NCBI GenBank assembly: GCA_004335635.1
Contig: QAXH01000961.1
Location: 387 to 21,813 of the forward strand
Direction: 5' to 3'
From: Chloromonas sp. AAM2
Lineage: Eukaryota; Chlorophyta; Chlorophyceae; Chlamydomonadales; Chlamydomonadaceae
DNA length: 21,427 nucleotides
In this document: positions 10,872 through 20,085 of the stretch, piece after piece
Numbering within the stretch: position 1 is the stretch's first letter
Layout: each line of letters begins with the position of its first letter
Program-made: the position numbers and the translations under genes
The notes under the pieces: model-generated
The model's database searches: none
What the model was told of the DNA's origin: nothing
Seen by the model: only the letters and a program-made list of their open reading frames with translations

Positions 10872-13400
10872 TCAACCGATCAATTTGACCTGAAGCGCAT
10901 CTCCATCGCACGTCACCATCACGGTCTGAGACGCTTGCTCTGAACGAGACGTGACTAGTATGTCTGCTGTTGGGCCAAGCACATGCCTGCGCAACACACC
11001 GTAAAGCGATGATGCGCCATGCATGGACGAGCCACCATACCGCAGCAGCCATGCACGAGCAGCTGCATCGACACACAGGTTCACTCTGCCAAGGGGCGAT
11101 GCAGTGGTGCTTTGCGCTAGATGGACACATGCATCCTCTATCTGCTGGTCCAGAACTTGGCCTAAGCTGCTGCTATCCATGTGCTCAAACTTCACAACAG
11201 CATCAACGTTGCTCACTAGCTGCTGTAAAGCCGGGCCAACGCCCTGCCGCATGCTACTGGCTCGCCCGTCTGTTGCCACTGATGCAGCCGCAGCTGAGGC
11301 TGCCCCAGACAAAGCCAGCGAACCAGAACCTTCCAATCCTTGTGTCTTTGCGCCATGGCTTTGCGCAGCCACAGGTGTGCCTGCTCCCTCTTTCTGCAGC
11401 TGGTGGCCTGCGTCTGATGGCGGTATCTGGCTAGGTTGATGCGGCCCTGTGCGCATGGCTGCTTCCTGCTGTTTCAGCCTTGCAGACGCGCCAGGTGAAA
11501 GGGTGAAGACAAGCACTGCAGAACGCAGTGATGCTGTGCGATTGTTTGAGTCCTGAAGACTGGCCTCCTTCACAAGATGCACCAACACATCCTGCACTCA
11601 GTGACATGCAAGAGTATGTGCCTGCTGAAAACGCACCAAGACAAATGTTTCTCGTGTGGTAAAGCCGGTTATCGCACATAGTAGACAATGTTGACCAGCT
11701 GAGAACAAGGCCGTTGCCAATACAAAGGGAGTGGACCCTGACTTGAGCCATGCACTGTTTTGCAACCAGACACCCCTTCCCATTGACATCCCACTGAGCA
11801 TGGGTATTACCACAGGTATCCCACTGAGCAAACGTACTACCACAGGTATCCCACTGAGCATACGTATTACCACAGGTATCCCATTGAGCATAGGCGTTAC
11901 CACAGGTATCCCACTGAGCATAGGTGTTACCACAGGTATCCCACTGAGCATAGGTGTTACCACAGGTATCCCACTGAGCATAGGTGGTACCACAGGTATC
12001 CCACTGAGCATAGATGGTACCACAGGTATCCCACTGAGCATACGTATTACCACAGGTATCCCACTGAGCATAGGTATTACCACAGGTATCCCACTGAGCA
12101 TAGAGGTAGTAGGCGGATAGCATACCTGATCACCCAACAGTACCATCGAATTGATACATGAATAGCAATGACTTCCCAAGCACAGGTGCACAAAGCAGTA
12201 CCGATCACAGAGCAGTACCATGAAATTGGCCTACATACAATCAGTAGAGAGGATCAGTCACCTGTACGTCCGGGTGTGCCAGGTCGATGTGTTGGAAGAC
12301 CACCAGTGCATGGGGGCGGCGCCGGAGCATGCCCACAAGGCCGCTGCTGGCCGCCCGCTCGTAGCCCACGTAGCCGGGCGGGGCGCCCAGCAGCCGCGCC
12401 AGGGACGCTCGGTCACAATAGTCCGACATCTGCACAGCATGGCAGGGAAATGTGTGGCACGCAGTCTGCCCGCTTGGGTACTGTACTGGCTTAATCGCCT
12501 CCTGGCTTGTAACGGTGTGACTGGGAGTTTGGCAGTGTTTGCGGACCTGGTGCGGCAATGTGGCCCATCCAGTGCCGCTTGGCTTTTTATGATGCCAGCC
12601 AAAACGTATGCTCAATGTACAGTGCAAGGGTGACTTTCCAAGGCACTATCCTAGGCTTGAAGTGGTACTGCGCAGATGTGATGAGCTTGTGACGCCAAGC
12701 TCCATGCAAACAGCAAACGAGGCTTAAAACAGACCTGGAGTTTGATCAGCGATCCTTCATCGTGCATGACGTGCTTTGCCATCTCCTGCAGCCAGCAGAC
12801 AGCGCGCTCATGGCTGAACACCACCTGCCATGCGTGTTGTGCTTCGTACTGTGAGCGTGCAAGCTGCAGCCCTGTTGCATCCCGCACTTGTGCTTGTGCA
12901 CACCATGTCCTGCTGTGGAAGGAAAACCACAGACAGCATTTTGCAGCAGCTACATTGTCCTGCAAGGCAAAACCGCCTGCTGGGATTGATCCCTTCCTAT
13001 CACACGCTTGGAATCCGTGGTGTGATTACCACAAGCATGCACCATAGAGATGGTGACTGCATGCTGCGGGTAACCCCACCTTGCATAGCGTTGTCTTCCC
13101 CACACCAGATGGCCCTACGAACGCAAAGCTGGCTGCGGGGCGGTTGCTGTCCCCGTTGAGCCCCAGCCGCCACAGGCGCAGGACCGAGCTCACCAGCCGC
13201 ACAGCTGCCGACTGGCCCAGCACCGCCCGGCCCAGCACCGCCTCCAGCTGCCCCAGCTGCCCCACAGCTTCGTGGCTCAGCTTGGACACCGGCACACCAG
13301 TCGCTTCGGAAACCACCGCAAGCACGTCTGCCTCACCCACCACAGCCAACCCAGTCTGACGTTTGGCAGACTGTTGCTGTTGGTGTAGCTGTTGCGGCCC
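10872..13400 (-). CDS. D2 AAA+ module of the Hsp100-like protein, catalytically degenerate (exons 10-13)
   Basis: The module starts with [19 protein letters not shown], the standard lead-in to ClpB D2. It has Walker A GPSGVGKT (828-835) and the pore loop [10 protein letters not shown] (871-880). Walker B reads [13 protein letters not shown] where ClpB has VVLFDEIEKAHPDV, so the Asp-Glu pair is Gln-His (902-903). Sensor 1 reads FTLSPGA in place of MTSNLGS. The arginine-finger segment reads VSNVDAVV in place of LNRIDEIV. Sensor 2 reads HGASSL in place of YGARPL. A low-complexity insertion of about 85 residues (about 946-1030) lies before the finger segment. The fold appears retained while hydrolysis should be lost. 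Confidence 0.83.
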
Positions 13401-15880
13401 TTGCTGCTGCTGCTGCCAGGCAGAGTGACCTGAGTTGTATGCCACCTGCCCTGGGTTGGCCCCGTGACCAGAAGAAACTGCATCAGGAGCATCTGCTGGG
13501 CTGCTCAGCCAAGGCGCCCAGCCAGGTTGAAGCACAGCAGTGCTGATGGAGCCAGTGCCTGAGCTGACATAAGACATGTTGCTGACCGGCCGCAGGCCGC
13601 TAGTGCTGCTGAATGCCATAGCAGCTGCACCGTGACTGTTCTTTGCCTGGCCCCTGCCGGCTGACAGGTGCTGCTGGTGCTGCATGAGCACGGTGGTTCC
13701 CAGCAGCAGCTTCTCCGGGGCGATGTTGAGGAAACGGGTGCCGCACGAGCCACAGTGAAGCCGCAGCCAGTCGCCTGCACAGCAAATGCACGAGCACCAC
13801 CATGTCGTTTGTCCAAACACGTGACGTGACCTCGGCTCGGGCACGCTGATGCACATCCTTCAAAGCTGTCCACCGTTCCACGTCAACAGCGACGCTTGCA
13901 TAAGGCACGGCATGCTCAGAGACCACTCCCTGGGCTGGCATCTAGCAGACTGCGGAGAACTCAAAGTGCTTGCACAGGCAAACAGATTGAACACTGCAAC
14001 ACAGCCCAAGCGCGCCGGCCTGGTGTGCGAGCTGTCTGTTCTGTCGGACGATGCCCTGGCGCCCGAGCAGCCAATGCCTTTGTCTTCCACTGTCACGCAC
14101 CATGGCGGCAGCTTGAGTGAGGGTCACACAAATGGCCACACTGTGGGCAGGACTTGGCCGAGGCATCACCAACCGGCAGCCCCTGCAGCCCCTGCCATGA
14201 CAGCAAGCTGGGCGACAGCTTTCCCTGTTGCAGAGGGCTGGTATTGCCACTTGGGCCATCATTAATCGATGGCTGAGCCTTGGTGCCGCTGCAAGAGGAC
14301 TGGCTGGGCTTTGAACAGCCGCTGCCAGCATGGGCAGTGCAAGCTGCACCATGCTGCCCGTAAGGCACACGTTGTGGTGACGGTGGGTGTTGCGCTGCAG
14401 GCATAGGCCAGAGTCAATAATATTTCGACACATGCTGTGTTTGATCTGGTGCGCCCAACGCAGCGTGCAAGCATGAGTTTGCATCACACAAGAAAGGGGT
14501 CTCCTGCACGTGCACGGCCAGTTGTGCGCGGTGGTGACAGCTCAGAGGCTGTATATACAGGTTTCGTTTCAAATGGTTGTTGTCTGACCCACCTTGGTAC
14601 GTGGGCGGCTGCTGCCGCACCTCGGCACCAAACCACTCCAGCAGCTGCTGCTGACGCGCCTCCTGAGAGCTAGACAGACCCTGCAGAACCACACAAGACA
14701 TACCACACGTTACAAAACGCGTTGCAAAAACGTTCACAGAAACAGTGGCGGGCAACATGTGTAATATTACACTAGACAGGCCCTGCGGTGCAACGAACGT
14801 CAAACCAAGTCAGCCACCCAACACGAGCCACACCACGCTCGGGGCAAGGGAAAACACAGAGGATGGTGCAGCCTATTGATAGACAGCATGTGCTTTAGCA
14901 GCAGCACAGGAGGATGATCACTTTGAGGGGCGCAGCAGCTCCTTGAGACAGCACACGACTGCACTCTCAGACATGGCATATGCTGGTGAGCAATAGCACG
15001 CTAGAGGATGATATATGCTTGTTGACGTATGCGCTCAGAGACAGCACATGTCAGAGCTGGCATATGCTTTGAGATGGCAAATGGCAGGAATCGTACCGTA
15101 CGGTGAATGGGTGGCGGGTGGTGCCAGGTGTGCTCACCTGCCGCTGCACCCACGTCTTCCAGTCAGCAGCACCCATGTGCTCTGGACGCCCTCCATTGTC
15201 CTTCTTGCTACACTCAGTTGAAGCAGGCTGTGAGCCTTGAAGTTGCATGCTGTCAATACCACTGTTACTGGGGAAGTATGCATGACGTGAGGCATCCGAG
15301 GTTGAAGAGTTGTTGTCGTTGTTGTTTACATGGCCTTCAGTCCCGGGGGCACTGCTCAGTGGGGGCAACGGGGGTGAAGAGTTGTGGCCCTCTGCTACCA
15401 CTGGCGGGCGTGTATGTGGCTTCTCATGTGCCTCATCTGGCTTTAGATGTGTATGGCGCTGAGTTGCTGGCAGGTCCTGGGCTGTGGTGGCAGCCGCAGG
15501 GCCCCGCAGCACCACACGTGCAGCCGCTTCGTCTATGATATCGATGGCGCTGTCTGGCAGCCGCCGGTCGATGATGTACCTGAGGACCAAGGGGTGATGT
15601 GTGAGTGTTGGGTGCGCTGAGTTTGATGCATCAGGCCCCTCATGCTCCGCCCACCCCCCCCCCCCACCCACATGCGTGAACCCAATACCCACCGGAACCG
15701 AATCCAAATCTGCCAGTCAGGCCATCACCTCGGAGTCTGGTAATTCTGATATCCTCTGCTTTGCCTCCGGGGTCAGGCGGCTGTAGAGTTAGGGTTGCCT
15801 GCAGGGGTGGTCCCACTCCGTGCTTCCATCACACCGTAAGCGTGTGCAAGCATGTACGAGTGCGTGCATGCATGTGCGTG

Positions 15881-15914
<34 letters not shown>

Positions 15915-18357
15915 CATCTCACCTCTTGGCGCAGCGCACTGCAGCCGTGAGCGCAGCGGGTGCGTACACCACGCCATGGTGCCGCTCGTAGCGCGGGGCG
16001 AGGGCGCGCAGGCACTGCTCCGCCACGGGCTCGGACGGCTCCTCAACCAGCACAGGCTGCCAGCGCCGGGCAAAGGCCGCATCGGGCTCAATCTGTGACA
16101 AGGTTGATGTGAACAGTGTAACATTCGAATAGAGACAACATACAAGTTCTACCTTGCCCCTGTGCCTGTCTACCAGGTACCTGAACTACTACTTAGTGTA
16201 GTGGTTACTTGGAAGGAATCGTTGCACTCACGTGCTGTCTAAACTCTTCCACGGTGGTCGCTCCTATGCACTGCAGTGCGCCCCCCCTAGCCAGTGCGGG
16301 CTTGAGGCAGTTGCTTGCGTCCAGCCCGCCCTCCGACGCTCCCGCACCCACTAAAACACACAGTCATGGCAATGGTGAGTCTCTTGGTACACGTCCAAAG
16401 CATGACAAGAGGAACACCGACCCACGTAAGCTTAGATGCTGAAGCGCTTGCAGTTGAATGATCGCCAGGTGTGCGGGTTTCGCATGGGTGATGCCGTACT
16501 GAAGCATGACATGAGACACGGGGATTTCAAAGCATTTTAGCGCTTGTGGGTAGGTGATTGCATGGTGTTAGTTGGTTTGAGTTTGGTGATATGTGACGAG
16601 GGGGGACTTGAGTGCTGAAGCAATTCAATCCACTGCCAGGTGTGAGTTCCTGAGCGGCTGTATCTGACTCACTCAGCACATGCAGCTCATCCACAAACAG
16701 CACCACCCCGTCCCGGGCCCCCTGTACATCGCGCAGCAGCGCCCGCAGACGCTCCTCAAACTCGCCCCGGTAGGCGGAACCAGCCACCAGCGCAGTCACG
16801 TCCAAAGACACAAGCCGACGACCCGCTAACCTGCACACGGAACCTTGTACCGCTGCGTCATACACGTGATGCTGTACTGCTGCGACATACACGTGATGCT
16901 GCACCGCCGCGTCATACACGAGCAAGCCTTGCACAACCAGTGCACATTATATCTAACCTCTGTTCCACCAGTAAACATCGACTGCCAGCTCGCGCTACAT
17001 GGCTTGTTGGCCCGCTCCACTGGCGATCAGCACAGCATCAGAGTTCTGTCCGCTCTTGCTTCATGCCTGGCTGACGTGCTCAACTCATCCTGGATCCTGC
17101 ACATGTGCAAGCCTTGGACCACCGGCACACAACAGTTCCTCACCGATCCATAGCGAGTCGCTATTAGCGACTGTCTGCTCTGCCTCTGATCCCGCCTCCA
17201 AATGCAAACAGCTCACCCTCTTGGTGCGTCCTTTGCCACCATCAGCTGTGCAATGCCCTCCACCACCGCCGTCTTGCCCACACCCGCATCGCCAATCAGC
17301 ACGGGGTTGTTCTTCACACGACGCAACAGGATCTAAAGAAACGGACACACAGACACACAGATGAGAGCAGTTGGAGGGAACAATGTGGTGCCACAATTAC
17401 AGAGTCCCTGAGCTTGCAGTGCAATTCCTGAGCCTGCGGTGCTTGGAGGGTGTGCATAAGCAACCCTGCAGCTCCTGTGGTGCATACAGTTAGGCCTGTC
17501 GTCTCAGCCATGCCCAGAAGTTCTCACATGTATACTACAGCGTGCATTGTTTTCTGCTGACCACGTCAATTGTCAGAGAATGTACGTCCAGGACGCAAAC
17601 TAGTTCACACCAGTAAGGCACGTAACAGATTCATAGCATAACCACCCCAGTTCCTCTACCTGCAGTGTGCGCTGCATGACGTCATCCCTGCCAATGACAG
17701 GGTCCAGCAGCCCCCTCCTGGCCTCCTCCGTCAGGTCCCGCCCGAACCGCTGCAGGGCCACTCCGGGCAGCCACCTGCACAGCCACAAGACACAGCAGCA
17801 CGTCAGCAACAACGTCAACACTCTGGGCACCTGAAACCACTGACATCGTGACGAGTGCCTTCAAGCAGTCATTGTGCGGGTCATTGGGTTGCCAGGACTT
17901 GCAATTGGGCTCCAGAAAGCAAGGCAGTGATCCAGGATGAGGTCACTGAGACAATACTGGTGCTCCAGATGTGCTAGGAAAACTGCTGGGCATCAGCGTG
18001 TCGCATGTTGTGCGCACGATGAGCGGCTTGTCTGTACCTTGATCCCGGTGTGGCATAGGCTGAGCCGCTGCTGGAGGGTGTGGAGGGCAGGGCGGCCGGG
18101 GAAGAGCTCACTACCCCGTCGTCTGGCAGGTCAAGCCCGGGAATGGAGGAGGAAGCGGGGGAGGGAGAGGAGGTGAAGCTGCGCGGGCTGAAGGGAAGGA
18201 TGGTCTGGCGTGAATTGCAAACCGTGGTGGACTGAAATGGGTTGATGGGCGAGGCGGAGTTGTTGAAGGCTTGTATAGCCAGGGATAGGCATTGGGATGC
18301 GGCTGCTGGTGGTGCTGCTGCTGCCCTGCCTGCCCAGATGTGCACTGTAGGCAGCAT
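10872..18357 (-). CDS. Hsp100/ClpB-type double AAA+ protein with active-looking D1, zinc-ribbon-like linker and degenerate D2 (13 exons, 1,151 aa)
   Basis: Proposed exons: 18357-18038, 17774-17660, 17332-17217, 16830-16673, 16350-16232, 16092-15923, 15579-15138, 14680-14593, 14394-14101, 13774-13080, 12785-12735, 12429-12262, 11591-10872 (TGA). All phases agree, total 3,456 bases. Residues 1-107 are Ala/Ser/Pro-rich, almost without acidic residues until about 76, and resemble an organelle transit peptide; there is no Clp N-domain. D1 spans about 107-357. Residues 358-607 are low complexity. A CX2C-X19-CX2C motif lies at 592-618. D2 spans about 760-1151. Family members are hexameric unfoldases or disaggregases. 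Introns of 300 bases or more hold only simple repeats or nothing recognisable. An in-frame TGA lies just upstream of the chosen ATG, but an additional upstream exon cannot be excluded. Confidence 0.85.
11791..12104. repeat. 30-base minisatellite, 11 units, inside a D2 intron
   Basis: The core CCACTGAGCA recurs at exactly 30-base intervals (11791, 11821, ... 12091), followed by a slightly variable segment and then ACCACAGGTATC. It occupies about half of the 670-base intron between Hsp100 exons 12 and 13. The period is a multiple of three and no unit contains a stop in several frames, so long repetitive open frames appear on both strands (decapeptides such as [10 protein letters not shown] or [10 protein letters not shown]). 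These are artefacts of the repeat. There are no spacers, so this is not a CRISPR array. Confidence 0.95.
13720..15511 (-). CDS. Inter-domain linker with CX2C-X19-CX2C zinc-ribbon-like motif (parts of exons 7-10)
   Basis: Canonical ClpB has a coiled-coil M-domain of about 120 residues here. This linker is instead Pro/Ser/Asn/His/Gln-rich, with only a short helical piece ([18 protein letters not shown], exon 8). At 592-618 the pattern CPQCG...CGSCGTRF appears, with extra Cys at 599 and 605. The first CX2C lies in exon 9 (ends 14101 before GTGCGT) and the second in exon 10 (starts 13774 after TGTGCAG). The one-base/two-base split codon joins in frame. Paired CXXCG knuckles are typical of zinc ribbons, so zinc binding is inferred and not shown. 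Confidence 0.65.
15512..17774 (-). CDS. D1 AAA+ module of the Hsp100-like protein (exons 2 to start of 7)
   Basis: D1 opens with [20 protein letters not shown], the signature preceding the first nucleotide-binding domain in ClpA/B/C. Walker A is GDAGVGKT (159-166). The pore loop is [10 protein letters not shown], with Tyr204. Walker B is VVLFVDE (226-232). Sensor 1 is GATT (266-269). The tandem arginine fingers are R285/R286 in FARRWQPV. The sensor-2 region is [16 protein letters not shown] (339-354). All match canonical ClpB D1, so this module should bind and hydrolyse ATP. Exon junctions restore conserved residues, for example APR|GLAGRR and CAK|RYIIDRR, which supports the splice model. Confidence 0.88.
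15654..15665. repeat. Poly-C tract
   Basis: A run of 12 C residues lies in the intron between Hsp100 exons 6 and 7, close upstream of the exon 7 acceptor on the minus strand (poly-G in the transcript). Confidence 0.9.
15883..15913. repeat. (TG)n dinucleotide microsatellite
   Basis: About 15 TG units, with a degenerate purine/pyrimidine-alternating continuation to the left (from about 15841). It begins about ten bases inside the intron downstream of the exon 6 donor (GTGAGATG) of the minus-strand Hsp100-like gene, so the transcript has a CA tract next to the 5' splice site. Confidence 0.95.
16847..16923. repeat. 27-base tandem repeat, nearly three copies
   Basis: Units start at 16847, 16874 and 16901 and share a core like CATACACGTGATGCT, with a few substitutions; the third is cut short. 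It sits in the intron just upstream of the exon 4 acceptor of the Hsp100-like gene. The period is a multiple of three, which extends a spurious open frame through the intron. Confidence 0.85.
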
Positions 18358-18731
18358 GAGGATGGCTTCTCAGCTTGTGACTCTTGCCTCTGCCATATGA
18401 TGGTCTGGCATATATTAAGTTCGCTATGCCAGTCGAATCTTAGTTATGGGGAATTCCCTGCAAACCATGAACATCACCACAGCGCGTGGCGTGGGTGGTT
18501 GTGTGGTGGTCAGTGGCCACACATGGCTGGTATGAAAGTCCTGTGCAAAGGACTGAACCGATGCCTTGCGTGTAGGCTGGTGAGCTCAGAAAGTGAAGCT
18601 TTCTGGAGCCTCAAACGCTCAAACTCCTGTCGGTTGGCCGATGACGGTTGCCCGAATGGTGGTTGGTCGACGAACTGCAGTCATTCCGTTCCGATGGCTT
18701 GCTTCGCGTGGCAATCCATTACTGCTGCACC
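18358..18731. promoter_or_regulatory. Short divergent (possibly bidirectional) promoter region
   Basis: This 374-base segment separates the ATG of the minus-strand Hsp100-like gene (18357) from the ATG of the plus-strand uS4m gene (18732), so both promoters must lie here unless they have upstream exons. A TATA-like TATATTAA is at 18411-18418, about 55 bases upstream of the Hsp100-like ATG. A small dyad AGAAAG-TGAAG-CTTTCT lies at 18588-18604; it resembles part of a heat-shock element but does not fit the exact GAAnnTTC spacing. Assignments are tentative. Confidence 0.45.
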
Positions 18732-19432
18732 ATGATGCTGCGCGCCGCCACCACTCTGGCCCGCCAGCTTGACACCTTGGTGTTTGAGTCACCCTTGTTG
18801 GTGCCCAGAGCTGCTGGCGGATTACCATGCCAGCCTCTGAGCCTTTCACTGCTTACCAGCCACACCTGCTATGCTGTTAACAGCAATACGATCACCCAAG
18901 CTGCAGCAGGACTCGCCTTCCGCCCACCATTTGATCAGGGTTGGCAACTCCCAAGCGCAGGCTTGCATGGCCTGGGTCCCACCCGTGGCTTTGCAGCCAA
19001 AGGCGCAGCATCAGCAGCAGGTGCACAGGCACCAAAGAAGCGGAGGCGCAGCGATAACAAACTATACTCCTGCCGTAACGACCGAGTCCGCAGCATGTTT
19101 GAGCAGATCTGGCCCACCATGCAGTTGACTGAGGAGGAAGCGGGGCTGTTCCGGCGCAACAGCCGCATATTCCTTACTGACATGGGACGCTCTATTCCTG
19201 CTAAGACGAAGTTTGCCATGGCCAAGGAAGATCCGCACCAAAAGGTGCCCCACCAAGACACACGCAGCCTCATCTACGAGTCTGACTTGCATCTGGATGC
19301 TGTTGGCGAACATCCAAGGTCAGAAAGCCATGTCATATGCATGTACAGGGCAATGGCACCTGCTTCTGACCTGCACTGCAGCTACTGCAGGTATAACGTT
19401 ACGTTTTCAGGCAACATGAATTGGTTTCAGCA

Positions 19433-19463
<31 letters not shown>

Positions 19464-20075
19464 CACAGACACACTTGCACAGGCACATTGGCAATGGATC
19501 ATCTAGGCCACAGCACTTGACTAACTATGTGTGTCCCACGCCTTCAGCATAGCAGCCCAGCCTTTTCAACCAACAAAGCAAGCCGCCTGCTCGCCCCTTC
19601 CATGCACAGGTACCTGAAGCTTCGCCGGCTGCGAGCAGGCAACTACACCAGCAAGCTACAGGCCGTGCGCAAGCTGCGGCTGCTGCTCGGCTTCTGCCGT
19701 CGTCATGTGGTGCAGAAGCTCTATGAGCTGTCTCGCTTGCAGCCCGGCCCTGACAGGGTGTGGAAACTGATCTGTGCCATGGAAGGCACATTAGGCATGA
19801 GCGCCATGCGCATGGGCTTAGTGCATGATGCAGTGGCCGCACAGGGCATGGTAAATCGCGGCGTGTTTTTTGTGAATGGCGTGCGGCCATTGCAGCCACG
19901 CGCTTCGTTTATCCAACCGGGGGACATCATTGGCCCAGGCGGCCCGGCGCAGGAGTGGCACCGCACGTACATGGCTAGTCAGCTTGGCAGGTTTTTGATG
20001 GGGGAAGTGGAGCAAAGCTGGTCGCAAGGGGCCAACAGGCAGCAGGCTGCCGGGAGCAGGGGCGGGCGCGGATGA
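18732..20075 (+). CDS. rps4: Mitochondrial small ribosomal subunit protein uS4m (nuclear-encoded, 2 exons, 350 aa)
   Basis: Exons are 18732-19318 and 19610-20075. The donor CCAAG|GTCAGA and acceptor TGCACAG|G rejoin an Arg codon in frame. The N-terminus (MMLRAATTLARQL) is a basic amphipathic helix of mitochondrial-presequence type, followed by a typical cleavage context, RGFAAKG, near residue 93. The uS4 core starts around RYLKLRRLRAG (196-206), then TSKLQAVRKLRLLLGF. The RNA-binding S4 domain lies at about 258-310, with MVNRGVFFVNG and ASFIQPGDII. The protein binds small-subunit rRNA early in mitoribosome assembly. In land plants this gene is usually still in the mitochondrial genome, so a nuclear copy with a presequence implies transfer. 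An in-frame ATG at 18648 would extend the protein by 28 residues but would bury the presequence, so 18732 is preferred. The C-terminal tail is Gln/Gly/Arg-rich. Confidence 0.87.
19434..19474. repeat. (CA)n dinucleotide microsatellite
   Basis: A pure CA run at about 19434-19457, then degenerate CA/CG/GA units to 19474. It lies inside the single intron (19319-19609) of the uS4m gene. The apparent open frame through it is intronic. Confidence 0.93.
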
Positions 20076-20080
20076 CGGGG

Positions 20081-20085
20081 TGTAA
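20081..20085 (+). terminator. Candidate UGUAA poly(A) signal for uS4m
   Basis: TGTAA begins five bases after the uS4m TGA stop. It would imply an unusually short 3' UTR of perhaps 20-30 bases. No other plus-strand TGTAA was noticed in the next few hundred bases, but a non-canonical signal further on is possible. Confidence 0.3.

Noticed and set aside
11791..12104. CRISPR-like array
   Set aside because: Units are directly contiguous with no unique spacers, in a eukaryotic intron with no cas-like genes.
11731..12120. Repetitive proteins read from both strands of the 30-base array
   Set aside because: The frames exist only because the period is a multiple of three with no internal stop. The array lies in an intron, and reading on from the upstream exon hits a stop before the array.
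14860..15090. Degenerate repeats (GAGACAGCAC, GGCATATGCT) in intron 7 of the Hsp100-like gene
   Set aside because: The copies are too diverged and irregularly spaced to call a tandem array by eye.
18588..18604. Heat-shock element upstream of the Hsp100-like gene
   Set aside because: It is a dyad of AGAAAG and CTTTCT, but it lacks the alternating five-base GAA/TTC spacing. Kept only as a note in the promoter entry.
18648..18731. Upstream in-frame ATG for uS4m
   Set aside because: It would place 28 residues containing acidic ones before the amphipathic presequence, so the 18732 start fits import better.
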